Origin: Mytilus trossulus
Taxonomy: Eukaryota; Mollusca; Bivalvia; Mytilida; Mytilidae
Reading direction: 5' to 3'
DNA: 64,000 nucleotides
NCBI RefSeq assembly: GCF_036588685.1
Contig: NC_086378.1
Span: 35,069,578-35,133,577 of the forward strand
Made by a program: the position numbers and the translations under genes. The notes beneath the pieces are model-generated. The model was not told the origin of the DNA and searched no databases. It saw only the letters and a list, made by a program, of their open reading frames with translations. Within the stretch, counting starts at the first letter, position 1. Every line of letters begins with the position of its first letter. Of this stretch, positions 11,601 to 22,767 are shown piece by piece.

Positions 11601-12263
11601 TTTCGCTCGAGCTCATTTCTTAAAAAGTCTGCAGAGACAATCATTATACATGTAGGAATCAATAACCTGAAAAATGAATCAGCAGAAGAAGCATTTTGTA
11701 AATATACTGACTTAATAGAAAAGGCCTTACAAAAGTCAGAATCAGTAGTTATTTCACTGGTGTTGCCTTCACAAATAGAAAGGCTTAATGTAAAAATCAA
11801 AGAATTTAATGAGAGAATTCTGTACAAATATGACACAGCTGATAAGATAAAAGTTTGTAGAAATAGCAACTTCATTTCAAATGGTAATGTGGTGAAAAAG
11901 TTCTATTGGGATTCATTTAGACTTAACAAATTTGAAGGAGTTCGTGTTTTAGCTGGGAACCTAAGAAACACTTTATTCCCACGAACCAGGAACCAGGTTC
12001 CACATTCACAAAACAATCTAAATGTGAATTCATACAGAGAATCTCAAAAAGACACAATCAGCAATAGAAATGATTACAAGTATCAGTACAATACACCCAA
12101 CAGAAAGAGCAGTAATCGAAGTGATCAAGGACAAAACTTTGAAACTCCAGCAGGAAACACCTATCAAGGGCCAACCAACACGTACTATGACAGAAAGCTA
12201 GCAGATAGTATTGCATCAGCAGTAGCCAGCGTTTTTCATCAGTATCATGAATTTGGATCCTAG
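11601..12263 (+). CDS. LINE ORF1, C-terminal part with SGNH-esterase motif
   Basis: The open frame runs from just after TAA 11598-11600 to a stop at 12261-12263. Near its start it reads TIIIHVGINNLKN (11637 onward), matching block III (GxND, here GINN) of SGNH/GDSL hydrolases, a domain known in ORF1 of several LINE clades. After it come an amphipathic segment (VVISLVLPSQIERLN), a domain end near NKFEGVRVLAGNLRNTLFP, and an Asn/Gln/Ser-rich basic tail. There is no upstream ATG in frame, so the N-terminal half of ORF1, including the catalytic Ser block, is missing. It would normally act in the RNP with ORF2; this copy is unlikely to make a functional ORF1. Confidence 0.6.
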   Translation, partial: FRSSSFLKKSAETIIIHVGINNLKNESAEEAFCKYTDLIEKALQKSESVVISLVLPSQIERLNVKIKEFNERILYKYDTADKIKVCRNSNFISNGNVVKKFYWDSFRLNKFEGVRVLAGNLRNTLFPRTRNQVPHSQNNLNVNSYRESQKDTISNRNDYKYQYNTPNRKSSNRSDQGQNFETPAGNTYQGPTNTYYDRKLADSIASAVASVFHQYHEFGS

Positions 12264-12780
12264 AAAAATAAACATAATGTACAAAATGTAGACTATAACA
12301 GAATTTATTATTTGTTTACCTAATTAAAATATGCATTTTGGTATATATATATTAAGAATTCATTATTGGTTCTAATTATTATTATTATTGTCATATAAAG
12401 CTTCTGTAGAAGTGATATTTCTCAGTATTTACTATTAGTATGTAGATTAGGGATAAATTTAGCCAAGGATGGCAAAAGACAGTTTTGTAATACATTTCTA
12501 ATACTTACACTTTATCATAGTTTTAAAAATACTTGCATTTAAAGTAACTTTCCAGCTTGTATGCTAGTAGAGGGCAAGCACTTTTATTTAATTTCACATA
12601 TTATAATCAAAGCTGGATAAAGGCAAATAATTTAAGCAAGTAAGATTTTAGAATTGAAAATAATTAAACAGTGATAGTATTTCTCTATTTTATTTTTCAC
12701 TTTAATTTCTCTCTCTATCTGTTTTACAGTTCACCAACCCCTGTGCATTTTGAATGGTTAATTCAAATTAAATTTTCATC
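12264..12780 (+). other. Spacer between LINE ORF1 and ORF2
   Basis: AT-rich inter-ORF region of 517 bp with no long frame. It ends close to the ORF2 ATG, which follows 'aaattttcatc'. How ORF2 would be translated is not evident. Confidence 0.5.
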
Positions 12781-15700
12781 ATGTGTATAAAAGTTTCAAA
12801 GCAATTATCTATCAGCTCTTGGAATGTTAATGGATTATTTAAAAGAATAAGTGGTAACAGAGTTTGTAAACTAGATGATGCTAATATTTGTCATATTATG
12901 ACTGCTGACATTATTGGTCTTTCAGAAACTCATATTCCCGCCAATGAGATTTTAAACTATGATGGTTATAAATGTTTTGTAAACTGTAGATCATCTGATT
13001 CAAATAAAGTTAGAGGTGGTTTAGCTACATTTTTTAAGAAGGAAATATTATCAGGTGTAAAGTTGATGGATAAATCAATGGATGATATAATGTGGTTTAA
13101 ACTAGACAAGACATTTTTCAGTTTTGATAGAAATGTATTTTTATGTTTTTTATATATTCCTCCTTCAAACTCATCTTACACATTAAGAACAAATTTTGAT
13201 AAACAAATTTTTGAGAAACTTGAAGCAGATATTGCGAAATATAGTATATTAGGGGATATAATCCTTATGGGAGATCTAAATGCACATATAAACTGTAAAG
13301 AGTTAGATTTCATAACAAATGAAGTAGATGACAGTTTGGACAACTTTCTTCCCACTAATTATGTGGCAGATAATGTATGCAAAGTTAGAAATACTCAAGT
13401 ACACCAAAAAACTAATAACTATGGAAAATTAATACTTGACTTATGCACAGAATCTCAATTAAGAATCCTTAATGGAAGAACTCTTGGTGATTCAAAAGGT
13501 AAAATCACTTTCTATAATCATAATGGTGTGTCAATTGATGACTATTGTTTATGTTCATCTGAATTTTTACCAAGTATTGTCAATTTTAGTGTAGGACAAT
13601 TTGAACCAACAATATCTGATCACTGTCCAATTTCGATAACTTTACATTCTCAATTAGTGAATAAGTCATGTGATGATTATGTTAATCCAACTCTTAGAAG
13701 AGTTAAATGGACTTCTAAACGAGAAGAAATTTTTAAGTCCAATATGTTGAAAGTGAACTTTAGAACCATAAATTCTGATGTAGATAATTTAACCCAAAAT
13801 ATAGATGCGAATAATACATGTAATTCCAATGTAACTCAAAGTGTTAATGACACCGTCTCCAGTATATCATCAATATTATACAATGCTGCTTTTTTAAGTA
13901 ATACTAATAAGACCCCTGGTAAAGACAAGAGAAGTAAAAGAAGAAAAATAAAAAAGCCATATTATGATAATGAATGTGAATCTAAATATAGGTCCCTAAA
14001 GAGTCTGACTAGAAAATTATGTACTGAGCCCTGGAATGACAGTCTTAGACACAAAGTATTATATCATAAAAAGGAACTGAATAAACTTATAAGGAAAAAA
14101 TATAGACAATTTAGACATAAAATGATAAACCAGATTATAGATTCAAATAATAGCTGTCCAAATGATTTTTGGAAAACAATTGAGAAACTAAAAAAGGAGA
14201 ACTTCAAGGATCCTAGTTCTAACATACAACCTAAAGAATGGTTTAAATATTTTAATAAATTAATGAATATTGATTATGATAAAAATGTATGTAATGACAA
14301 GAAAGAGTATACTACTTTTAAAGATTGTAACACATGTACTAAGATGTTAAACAGTTCTATTACAACTGAGGAGGTGGTTATTGCAGCAAAATCTTTAAAG
14401 AATAATAAAGCAAGTGGTTCAGATTGTATTACGAATGAAATGTTACAAATATCTTGTTATATGAATATTGATGTGTATGTAAAATTGTTTAATCTTATTC
14501 TTAAGTCTGGTATCTACCCAACTTTATGGAGAAAAATTTTTATTAAGCCCATTTTCAAGGGTGGGTGTTTTAATGATCCATCTAATTATCGAGGTATAGC
14601 CCTTTCAAGTTGTTTGGGAAAATTTTTTCTAAAAGTTTTACATAACAGATTAGAAAAGTATCTTGAAGGAAATGAACTTATATGTCGTGAGCAAATTGGA
14701 TTCAGAAAGGGAAGTCGAACAAGTGATCATGTTTTAACTCTAAAAACTATAATTGATAAAGCATTTAAATCATCAAAAAAGATATATGCCTGTTTCATTG
14801 ATTTCAGGAAGGCATTTGATACTATTAATAGAGATGCCCTCTTTTACAAATTGTCTTATTACAACATAGATGGTCCCTTTTTTAGTATAATGAAAGATAT
14901 GTATAAAGAGGTTTTGTACTCGGTAAAGATCTCGGAAGGTATCACTGATTTTTTTAATTCCTCAGTTGGGGTAAAACAAGGGTGTATTTTAAGCCCTACA
15001 TTATTTTCTTTATATATTAATGATTTACCATCTATTTTTGACTCAACATGTGAACCCCCCAAGTTAAATGATAATGATATATCATGTCTGTTATATGCTG
15101 ATGATTTAGTTCTTATTTCTGAATCGGCTAATGGCTTACAAAAATGCCTTGACAAGCTTAGTTTATATTGCACTAGTTGGGATTTAACAGTAAATCTTGA
15201 CAAAACCAAAGTTATGATTTTTAACAAATCAGGTAAAAAACTTATAAAAGACAAGTTTGTTTTTAGTGATAATATTTTGGAACACTGTACAGAATATAAA
15301 TATTTGGGTATACTGTTTAAACCATCTGGTAGTTTTACCGAGGCAGTGAGACTTCTATGTAAAAAAGCCTCAAAAGCTATATTTTGTATTAGAAAACTGT
15401 TATTTTCTGAAAATATCAATGTATTACCTCACTTAAAGCTTTTTGATGCTTGTGTTAAACCTATACTTCTTTATTGTAGCGAAGTTTGGTCTCTGTATAT
15501 GATAAAAGATATTACAAATCTAGAGTCAAAATATTGGTCATTGGCTACCATCAAAGTCCAAATTAAATTTGCAAAAACTTTAATTGGAGTAAATAAATCA
15601 GCTGTCAATTTAGCAGTACTAGCTGAACTTGGTATGTATCCAATTTTTATAGAAGCTTTAAAACTGTCAATTGGCTTCTGGTTGCATGTCATAAAATCTG

Positions 15701-16347
15701 ATAACAATTGTTTACTAAAAGATGTATATTGTTCCAACCTGCAATTAACCAATGGATTTGCTAAAAAGATTGAACAGTTACTTGCTACATTAAATTTTTC
15801 ACATGTTTGGAAAAATCATGATACTATTTCAAAAAAGCGTTTATTATATGCAATTCATACCAAACTTAATGATAGATATCTTAATTATTGGAAAGAAAAT
15901 ATATTTTGTGATAATAAATCAGTACATGGTAATAAGCTGAGAACATATAGACAGCTTAAAGAAAATTATAAATTGGAAACCTATTTATTGTTAAATATAG
16001 ACAGAAAAGTAATAGGGCATTTTGCTAAAATTCGTATAAGTAATAGTGTTCTTAGAATTGAACAAGGGCGTCACACTAAAACCCCTGTAGAAGAAAGAAT
16101 TTGTCCTTTGTGTCTCTTAGAAGTAGAAGATGAATTTCATTTCACTTTAAAATGTACAAAATTAAATATAATTAGAGACCAACTGTTTTCCAGAATTAAT
16201 GAAATAGTTCCCTCTTTTTTCAATATGACTAATGAAGCAAGATTTAAATTTTTGTATACGTGTGTTGAGACTGATATAATTAGAATTATTGTTAAATTTA
16301 TAAGCGACATGTACATTTCTAGAAATGCTTTATTAAGCACTAAATAA
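12781..16347 (+). CDS. LINE ORF2: AP endonuclease and reverse transcriptase
   Basis: A 1188-aa uninterrupted frame. The endonuclease (about residues 10-290) shows SSWNVNGL, E49 in GLSETH, D165 and N167 in MGDLNAH, and D280/H281 in SDHCPI, the metal and catalytic positions of EEP nucleases that nick target DNA. The reverse transcriptase (about 530-840) shows NNKASGSDCITNE, NYRGIALSSCLGK, IGFRKGSRTSDHV, FIDFRKAFDTINRD, GVKQGCILSPTLFSLYIND and the YADD box at 772-775. The C-terminus has a CPLC-x8-H-x4-C motif (C1108, C1111, H1120, C1125). All core residues are present, so the protein may be active, implying a young insertion. An alternative start a few codons downstream cannot be excluded. Confidence 0.9.
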   Translation: MCIKVSKQLSISSWNVNGLFKRISGNRVCKLDDANICHIMTADIIGLSETHIPANEILNYDGYKCFVNCRSSDSNKVRGGLATFFKKEILSGVKLMDKSMDDIMWFKLDKTFFSFDRNVFLCFLYIPPSNSSYTLRTNFDKQIFEKLEADIAKYSILGDIILMGDLNAHINCKELDFITNEVDDSLDNFLPTNYVADNVCKVRNTQVHQKTNNYGKLILDLCTESQLRILNGRTLGDSKGKITFYNHNGVSIDDYCLCSSEFLPSIVNFSVGQFEPTISDHCPISITLHSQLVNKSCDDYVNPTLRRVKWTSKREEIFKSNMLKVNFRTINSDVDNLTQNIDANNTCNSNVTQSVNDTVSSISSILYNAAFLSNTNKTPGKDKRSKRRKIKKPYYDNECESKYRSLKSLTRKLCTEPWNDSLRHKVLYHKKELNKLIRKKYRQFRHKMINQIIDSNNSCPNDFWKTIEKLKKENFKDPSSNIQPKEWFKYFNKLMNIDYDKNVCNDKKEYTTFKDCNTCTKMLNSSITTEEVVIAAKSLKNNKASGSDCITNEMLQISCYMNIDVYVKLFNLILKSGIYPTLWRKIFIKPIFKGGCFNDPSNYRGIALSSCLGKFFLKVLHNRLEKYLEGNELICREQIGFRKGSRTSDHVLTLKTIIDKAFKSSKKIYACFIDFRKAFDTINRDALFYKLSYYNIDGPFFSIMKDMYKEVLYSVKISEGITDFFNSSVGVKQGCILSPTLFSLYINDLPSIFDSTCEPPKLNDNDISCLLYADDLVLISESANGLQKCLDKLSLYCTSWDLTVNLDKTKVMIFNKSGKKLIKDKFVFSDNILEHCTEYKYLGILFKPSGSFTEAVRLLCKKASKAIFCIRKLLFSENINVLPHLKLFDACVKPILLYCSEVWSLYMIKDITNLESKYWSLATIKVQIKFAKTLIGVNKSAVNLAVLAELGMYPIFIEALKLSIGFWLHVIKSDNNCLLKDVYCSNLQLTNGFAKKIEQLLATLNFSHVWKNHDTISKKRLLYAIHTKLNDRYLNYWKENIFCDNKSVHGNKLRTYRQLKENYKLETYLLLNIDRKVIGHFAKIRISNSVLRIEQGRHTKTPVEERICPLCLLEVEDEFHFTLKCTKLNIIRDQLFSRINEIVPSFFNMTNEARFKFLYTCVETDIIRIIVKFISDMYISRNALLSTK

Positions 16348-16483
16348 CTTTGTGGTACCACCTCCTCATATAATGTTTATAAATTTGGTATGATATATAT
16401 ATATATGTTTGTATGTTTGTGTATAACAAATTTGTATTGTCTTGGTATCAATCCTGTAATTTTGGATTTTAAACCAATAAAAA

Positions 16484-16505
16484 TTACTTACTTACTTACT
16501 TACTT
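16484..16505 (+). repeat. (TTAC)n tail of the LINE
   Basis: About five TTAC/ACTT repeats directly after 'aaaccaataaaaa', the 3' terminus of the retrotransposon. Confidence 0.75.
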
Positions 16506-16739
16506 AAGAAACCTCAAATTAAAAAAAATAATGCATATGTTTTTTTTTTTTATAACTGAATGGATAGTTTTCATTATGTGCATATACTTTTAAACAAATT
16601 CTTTAATTTGTTCATATTTAAAAGAAGTTTACTTTATTTTCATTGCTTCCTTCCAGGAAGCAATTCCCCGACATATTTTCCGTATGCAAAGTGACCTCAG
16701 TGTGACCCATCTCGTAAAAATCCGGTGATCGCAATACGC

Positions 16740-16927
16740 ATGAATGTCCTTAAAATAAACTATTATCTGATTATAATTACATTAGATGTATGTTTCATTA
16801 TAATATTTTATTCTGATTGGCTAACTGCACATCACGTGTTATTCCGTAAGCAGTTGCAATGCTCAATACAACTTTTCATTCATGATAGCACGTGCTCCAA
16901 TAATAAAGTGCACAGGTGAATTAAATT
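16740..16927 (+). repeat. Segment flanking the tandem array, also found at 25.4 kb
   Basis: 'gatgtatgtttcattataat', 'gattggctaactgca' and 'acttttcattcatgat' occur in the same order at 25455-25560. It abuts the first tandem unit directly. Confidence 0.6.
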
Positions 16928-19900
16928 ATATATCAATATACTAAATAAATAAATGATTGGGAATATGTTAAAGTAATAAAAAGTCAAGAGAATTTCAGAA
17001 CGCAATTTGTTTCCGAACAATATTTATCACGCTTTGTGCATGCAGACTCCACGCGGCCTTCACGTGATTTTACTGTTTTTAGAATAATTGCATAGTAACC
17101 AAATGCACTTGATTCAACCTTTACTAATTATGCAACATTTTTGACCTGGTCGTGATTAATGTCATATAATAAGAACCCATGCGGCTTTCACCTGCTTCTC
17201 TATTTATAGAAAAATGTCCGAGTAACCTGTCCATATGAACTTGATTGATTCTTATCATGTTATTTATATGGAGCGCCTAAATAAATATCTTATTAACAGA
17301 ATTTATAGTGTCAGAAATTATATTAATTTATTTATGGCATCTTAAACTGTAAATGCATACTATACGCTTTTATACCCCAATATAAAAAATAAAGGCTAAT
17401 AGGGTGGTAAAGTATAAAGAAATTTTAACAAAATAATTAAACAAAAATAAAGAATACAGACCAATGACATCATTATGGGAAGAATACAGAAATTCGCGAC
17501 TTCCATTGAAACACTCTTTAGGCAACAGTTGCTATTAGCTCATTGGTGAAGGTCGAAAATGCTTCATTTTACATATTTTTTAAAGCAACTTCTAAATATA
17601 ATGCATTTGGTTTCGCTCATTGTTGAAGCCCGTAAATGCTTCACTTTTCATATTTTTTCAACAAATTCTAACTAAATATAATGCATTTGATTTTCTCATT
17701 GTTGAAGGCCGTAAATGGTTCACTTTTCAAATTTTGCTGTGTCCATATCAACGGCAGCCATTTTGACCTTTTTCAAAAGAGATGCCAAAAACATTTCACT
17801 TAAGTCTAATATTCTGTCAGAACATGCTACTTTTACGTTGTTCCCCCAAAGGTTTCACTTTTTTTGCTGCATGCAAACTCCAAGCAGCCTTCACTTGATT
17901 TTCAGAATTTAGAGATTGAAAAATCCCGATGTATCCGAGTATTTAAGAACAATCCCGAAACAACAGAATGAACTTTCGTCAGGCTTTATTATATATCAAT
18001 ATACTAAATTAATAAATGATTGGGAATATGTTAAAGTAATAAAAAGTCAAGAGAATTTCAGAACGCAATTTGGTTCCGAACAATATTTATCACGCTTTGT
18101 GCATGCAGACTCCACGCGGCCTTCACGTGATTTTACTATTTTTAGAATAATTGCATAGTAACCAAATGCACTTGATTCAACCTTTACTAATTATGCAACA
18201 TTTTTGACCTGGTCGTGATTAATGTCATATAATAAGAACCCATGCAGCTTTCACCTGCTTCTCTATTTAAAGAAAAATGTCCGAGTAACCTGTCCATATG
18301 AACTTGATTGATTCTTATCATGTTATTTATATGGAGCGCCTAAATAAATATCTTATTAACAGAATTTATAGTGTCAGAAATTATATTAATTTATTTATGG
18401 CATCTTAAACTGTAAATGCATACTATACGCTTTTATACCCCAATATAAAAAAATAAAGGCTAATAGGGTGGTAAAGTATAAAGAAATTTTAACAAAATAA
18501 TTAAACAAAAATAAAGAATACAGACCAATGACATCATTATGGGAAGAATACAGAAATTCGCGACTTTCATTGAAACACTCTTTAGGCAACAGTTGCTATT
18601 AGCTCATTGGTGAAGGTCGAAAATGCTTCATTTTACATATTTTTTAAAGCAACTTCTAAATATAATGCATTTGTTTTCGCTCATTGTTGAAGCCCGTAAA
18701 TGCTTCACTTTTCATATTTTTTCAACAAATTCTAACTAAATATAATGCATTTGATTTTCTCATTGTTGAAGGCCGTAAATGGTTCACTTTTCAAATTTAG
18801 CTGTGTCCATATCAACGGCAGCCATTTTGACCTTTTTCAAAAGAGATGCCAAAAACATTTCACTTAAGTCTAATATTCTGTCAGAACATGCTACTTTTAC
18901 GTTGTTCCCCCAAAGGTTTCACTTTTTTTGCTGCATGCAAACTCCAAGCAGCCTTCACTTGATTTTCAGAATTTAGAGATTGAAAAATCCCGATGTATCC
19001 GAGTATTTAAGAACAATCCCGAAACAACAGAATGAACTTTCGTCAGGCTTTATTATATATCAATATACTAAATAAATAAATGATTGGGAATATGTTAAAG
19101 TAATAAAAAGTCAAGAGAATTTCAGAACGCAATTTGGTTCCGAACAATATCTATCACGCTTTGTGCATGCAGACTCCACGCGCCCTGCACGTGATTTTAC
19201 TATTTTTAGAATAATTGCATAGTAACCAAATGCACTTGATTCAACCTTTACTAATTATGCAACATTTTTGACCTGGTCGTGATTAATGTCATATAATAAG
19301 AACCCATGCAGCTTTCACCTGCTTCTCTATTTATAGAAAAATGTCCGAGTAACCTGTCCATATGAACTTGATTGATTCTTATCATGTTATTTATATGGAG
19401 CGCCTAAATAAATATCTTATTAACAGAATTTATAGTGTCAGAAATTATATTAATTTATTTATGGCATCTTAAACTGTAAATGCATACTATACGCTTTTAT
19501 ACCCCAATATAAAAAATAAAGGCTAATAGGGTGGTAAAGTATAAAGAAATTTTAACAAAATAATTAAACAAAAATAAAGAATACAGACCAATGACATCAT
19601 AATGGGAAGAATACAGAAATTCGCGACTTCCATTGAAACACTCTTTAGGCAACAGTTGCTATAAGCTCATTGGTGAAGGTCGAAAATGCTTCATTTTACA
19701 TATTTTTTAAAGCAACTTCTAAATATAATGCATTTGGTTTCGCTCATTGTTGAAGCCCGTAAATGCTTCACTTTTCATATTTTTTCAACAAATTCTAACT
19801 AAATATAATGCATTTGATTTTCTCATTGTTGAAGTCCGTAAATGGTTCACTTTTCAAATTTTGCTGTGTCCATATCAACGGCAGCCATTTTGACCTTTTT

Positions 19901-20345
19901 CAAAAGAGATGCCAAAAACATTTCACTAAAGTCTAATATTCTGTCAGAACATGCTACTTTTACGTTGTTCCCCCAAAGGTTTCACTTTTTTTGCTGCATG
20001 CAAACTCCAAGCAGCCTTCACTTGATTTTCAGAATTTAGAGATTGAAAAATCCCGATGTATCCGAGTATTTAAGAACAATCCCGAAACAACAGAATGAAC
20101 TTTCGTCAGGCTTTATTATATATCAATATACTAAATAAATAAATGATTGGGAATATGTTAAAGTAATAAAAATTCAAGAGAATTTCAGAACGCAATTTGG
20201 TTCCGAACAATATCTATCACGCTTTGTGCATGCAGACTCCACGCGGCCTTCACGTGATTTTACTATTTTTAGAATAATTGCATATATATATATATATATA
20301 TATAGTAACCAAATGCACTTGATTCAACCTTTACTAATTATGCAA
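16928..20345. repeat. Tandem array of ~1063-bp units (3 full, 1 partial)
   Basis: The marker atatatcaatatactaaat begins at 16928, 17991, 19055 and 20118 (periods 1063, 1064, 1063). Units are nearly identical, with scattered substitutions and small indels; the last is cut off at about 20345 and carries a (TA)n insertion at 20283-20303. Each unit contains an almost identical 65-codon frame (17715, 18779, 19842), better explained by repeat identity than by coding. A nested repeat of 77-79 bp (ctcattgktgaag at 17539, 17616, 17695) lies in each unit. High identity implies recent amplification or homogenisation. Confidence 0.9.
17539..17770. repeat. Nested 77-79 bp repeats inside the tandem unit
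   Basis: Three copies beginning ctcattg(g/t)tgaag at 17539, 17616 and 17695, each with 'taaatgcttcayttt' and 'tctaaatataatgcattt'-like words. The third diverges after 'cacttttcaaatttt'. The same arrangement recurs about 1063 and 2127 bp downstream. Confidence 0.75.
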
Positions 20346-20839
20346 CATTTTCGAATAATTCACTAGAAAATATTTCAATAGATTCTAAAATTTATATTGT
20401 AAATATACACACTGCAGTTATTAATAGATAAATAAAAAAATAACTTGTACCCTTTAATACATCAAATCACAGCGTTCTTAAGTTGACTTCCTTCGCCCTG
20501 TCTTGGGTACACAAAAGGCCAACCTAATGCTGGGAAAATGTAATACTTCCATTTTCCCTATACATCAAGCATCATGAAATTGAATATTATGTCCAGAACT
20601 ATACGAAAGAAAATTATAATAGATCCAAATTTTATTCAGATTGTACTATAAAGAAACCGAAGGTTTTTTTTTCGATTTATTTACATAAACTTATTAAATC
20701 AGCTGCAGCATTACTATTATATGTAGACCTTCATTGCATAAAACAATGGAAATAACATTGTATATTGATATAAACGATCAAACTTGTAATAAAATATATA
20801 AAATTCGCGTTTTCATGATCATAGCTAAAAGATGTAATT
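20346..20839. other. Unassigned interval
   Basis: AT-rich sequence between the tandem array and the hairpin. No gene seen on either strand. Confidence 0.3.
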
Positions 20840-21000
20840 ATAAGTATTGAATGCTTCTTTTTGTAACTTTATAGGGTTGTAAAAGCGTTGACCGTGCGTA
20901 CGTTTTTAGAATGAAGCGCTTCCGCGCTTCATACAAAATGTACTTCGGTCAACGCTTTTACACCCCAATAAATTTACAAAAAGAAGCATTCAATTCTTAA
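20840..21000. repeat. Long near-perfect hairpin (foldback MITE)
   Basis: The left arm 'attgaatgcttctttttgta' ... 'gtaaaagcgttgaccg' is mirrored by 'cggtcaacgcttttac' ... 'tacaaaaagaagcattcaat'. The arms meet at gaagcgcttccgcgcttc (20913-20930), leaving almost no loop. About 160 bp in total. Confidence 0.8.
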
Positions 21001-22424
21001 GTACATGTTTTAAATAAAAATACATGCTCAATATTCATGCTTTTTGTTGATTGTTGACAAACAGGTGACAATCGTTTATATTTTAACTACGAACTTTAAT
21101 TACCTGCCATATTTTCACAACAACACTGACCGATTGAAAAAAAAATGACGATTATACGAAATTTATGCGAAAAAAAATTGATAAAATCGTGCACAGAAGA
21201 CTAGTAAGTTTATGACGTTTGTATGCATTAGTTCAAGAGTTGGAATAACATTATTTTTCACTCGTTTATTATGACTTTAAGATCCCAAATTCTAACTTTC
21301 AACAAGATCTTGACTTCGAGAAGAGTATATTTATCTGAAGCTGAAATGGAGTGAAGGATTTTTTGTTTGTATTTGAAAGATAGTTGAATTTATTTTCTTT
21401 CATCAAGGAGGGAACTTGAAAAATCAAAGAAATTCTAATGTTTCCTTCCATTCACTTGAATACTTTTAATAAAAATCTCGTCACCTAAAAAAAAAAAAAT
21501 TAAAAATGAATTAATTAAACATATTTAGGATTGGAAAATTTAGGATTCTTACAATTTTCTTAATTTGAAAATAAAATTAAGTTTATAGACATAAACAATC
21601 CCATGATGGCAAAGTGAATTAAGATAGTTTTCAAACCTACATATATTAGAAAAATCCAAGCAGGTATTGAGTACGGGGTTGAAGCATACATTTTATACCT
21701 AAAAAAACGCGAACCTGATAGAGGGCATGACAACTGTGTAATTAGTAAATTACATTGAAACTATGGATTGATACCAATACATTCATGTACTTATAAATGA
21801 TTGTTTTCTCAATTTTTGGACTGTTATTTGTTTTAAAATAATCGTAATATATATTCAAAAATGTCTATCAATAAAGAACATCGTCCTCCGCTGTAGTGTA
21901 TAACCGCAGTACATGCATTGATAGATGGGAAAAAGGGGGTGGGGGAAGGGGTCATAACTAGGATTGTAATTTAATATCTAAGTGACTTGATATATCTATG
22001 TATTTATTGTTATCTTCATAAAGTCCGTGTAAAACATGAGTGATAAATGTTGTAGAACTAGCAAATAAGCTTTTATAATTTTCTTTTTTTGCTGAATATT
22101 TAGTACACAGTTAGTACAAGCACCGTGACACGACGTACCGATCCCTCTCTCTCCCTATCCGGGCTCCGTATATATATAGTGCTGTGCTAGCGTACTCACT
22201 TCTATGTTTTCATGGTCAAATATTTGGACTATTGAAAGTTAAGTTAAAGGAAAAAAAGTCAAATGTACTGGAAAATACGATTATTTCAGGAATTTAAATT
22301 TTCAGTTACTTATGATTGGGACAATATAACATACATACATGTATTCTAATGATCCAATGACACTTATTTTTCTTTAAGATAATGTAATGTTGTTGATTTT
22401 TACAAATTGTCGACAGGTTTAATC
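21001..22424. other. Unassigned intronic or intergenic interval
   Basis: AT-rich. No exon with paired splice sites could be found, although one missing exon of the minus-strand gene may lie in this or neighbouring intervals. Confidence 0.3.
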
Positions 22425-22602
22425 ACTACGATTTGACTTACGACTGCCTGTTAATACTCGTAAGTTTACGATCAAACTTGCGATAAAATTCTACTTACGA
22501 TTGTTTATGAAACGGTCAAAAACTTACGATTTGACTTACGACCGACGTACGATCTAAGATTGTCGTACGATTCTTTGTGAAACGATGGCCAGACCGTACG
22601 CG
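22425..22602 (-). repeat. CTTACG-rich inverted-repeat element, copy 2
   Basis: Many cttacga/tcgtaag words, ending 'gtcgtacgattctttgtgaa' then 'acgatggccag', the reverse complement of the start of the copy at 4560. Probably the same MITE family in opposite orientation. Confidence 0.5.
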
Positions 22603-22767
22603 TACGGTCCAAATACTCATACGGTCTGGAACATATACATGTATAAATACTGATCGGATGAGCGTGTTTGCAAATATTAACAGCATTCACGTTCCTAATG
22701 CATACTGGGTATTTTTACTTTTGATTGAATTTTGAAATTTTCCACGTATTTCTACGTTTATTCTTAC

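Larger units (their letters stand above)
11601..16505 (+). mobile_element. 5'-truncated LINE retrotransposon with intact ORF2
   Basis: Contains the C-terminal part of ORF1 (SGNH-like esterase), a spacer of about 517 bp, a complete 1188-aa ORF2 (AP endonuclease, reverse transcriptase, CCHC-like motif), a short 3'UTR and a tandem (TTAC)n tail at about 16484-16505 instead of a poly(A) tail. Truncation is inferred because the ORF1 frame opens only at 11601, after TAA. The esterase-type ORF1, APE endonuclease and short tandem 3' tail fit the CR1/L2-like group, but the clade is not certain. It lies antisense to the minus-strand host gene. Confidence 0.85.

Noticed and set aside
14859-15752. Minus-strand frames of 186 and 93 codons inside the LINE
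   Set aside because: Shadows of the ORF2 reading frame.
17715-20039. Three nearly identical 65-codon frames as a tandem gene family
   Set aside because: They are spaced exactly at the repeat period, use T-rich low-information sequence, overlap the nested 77-79 bp repeat and show no splice or start context.
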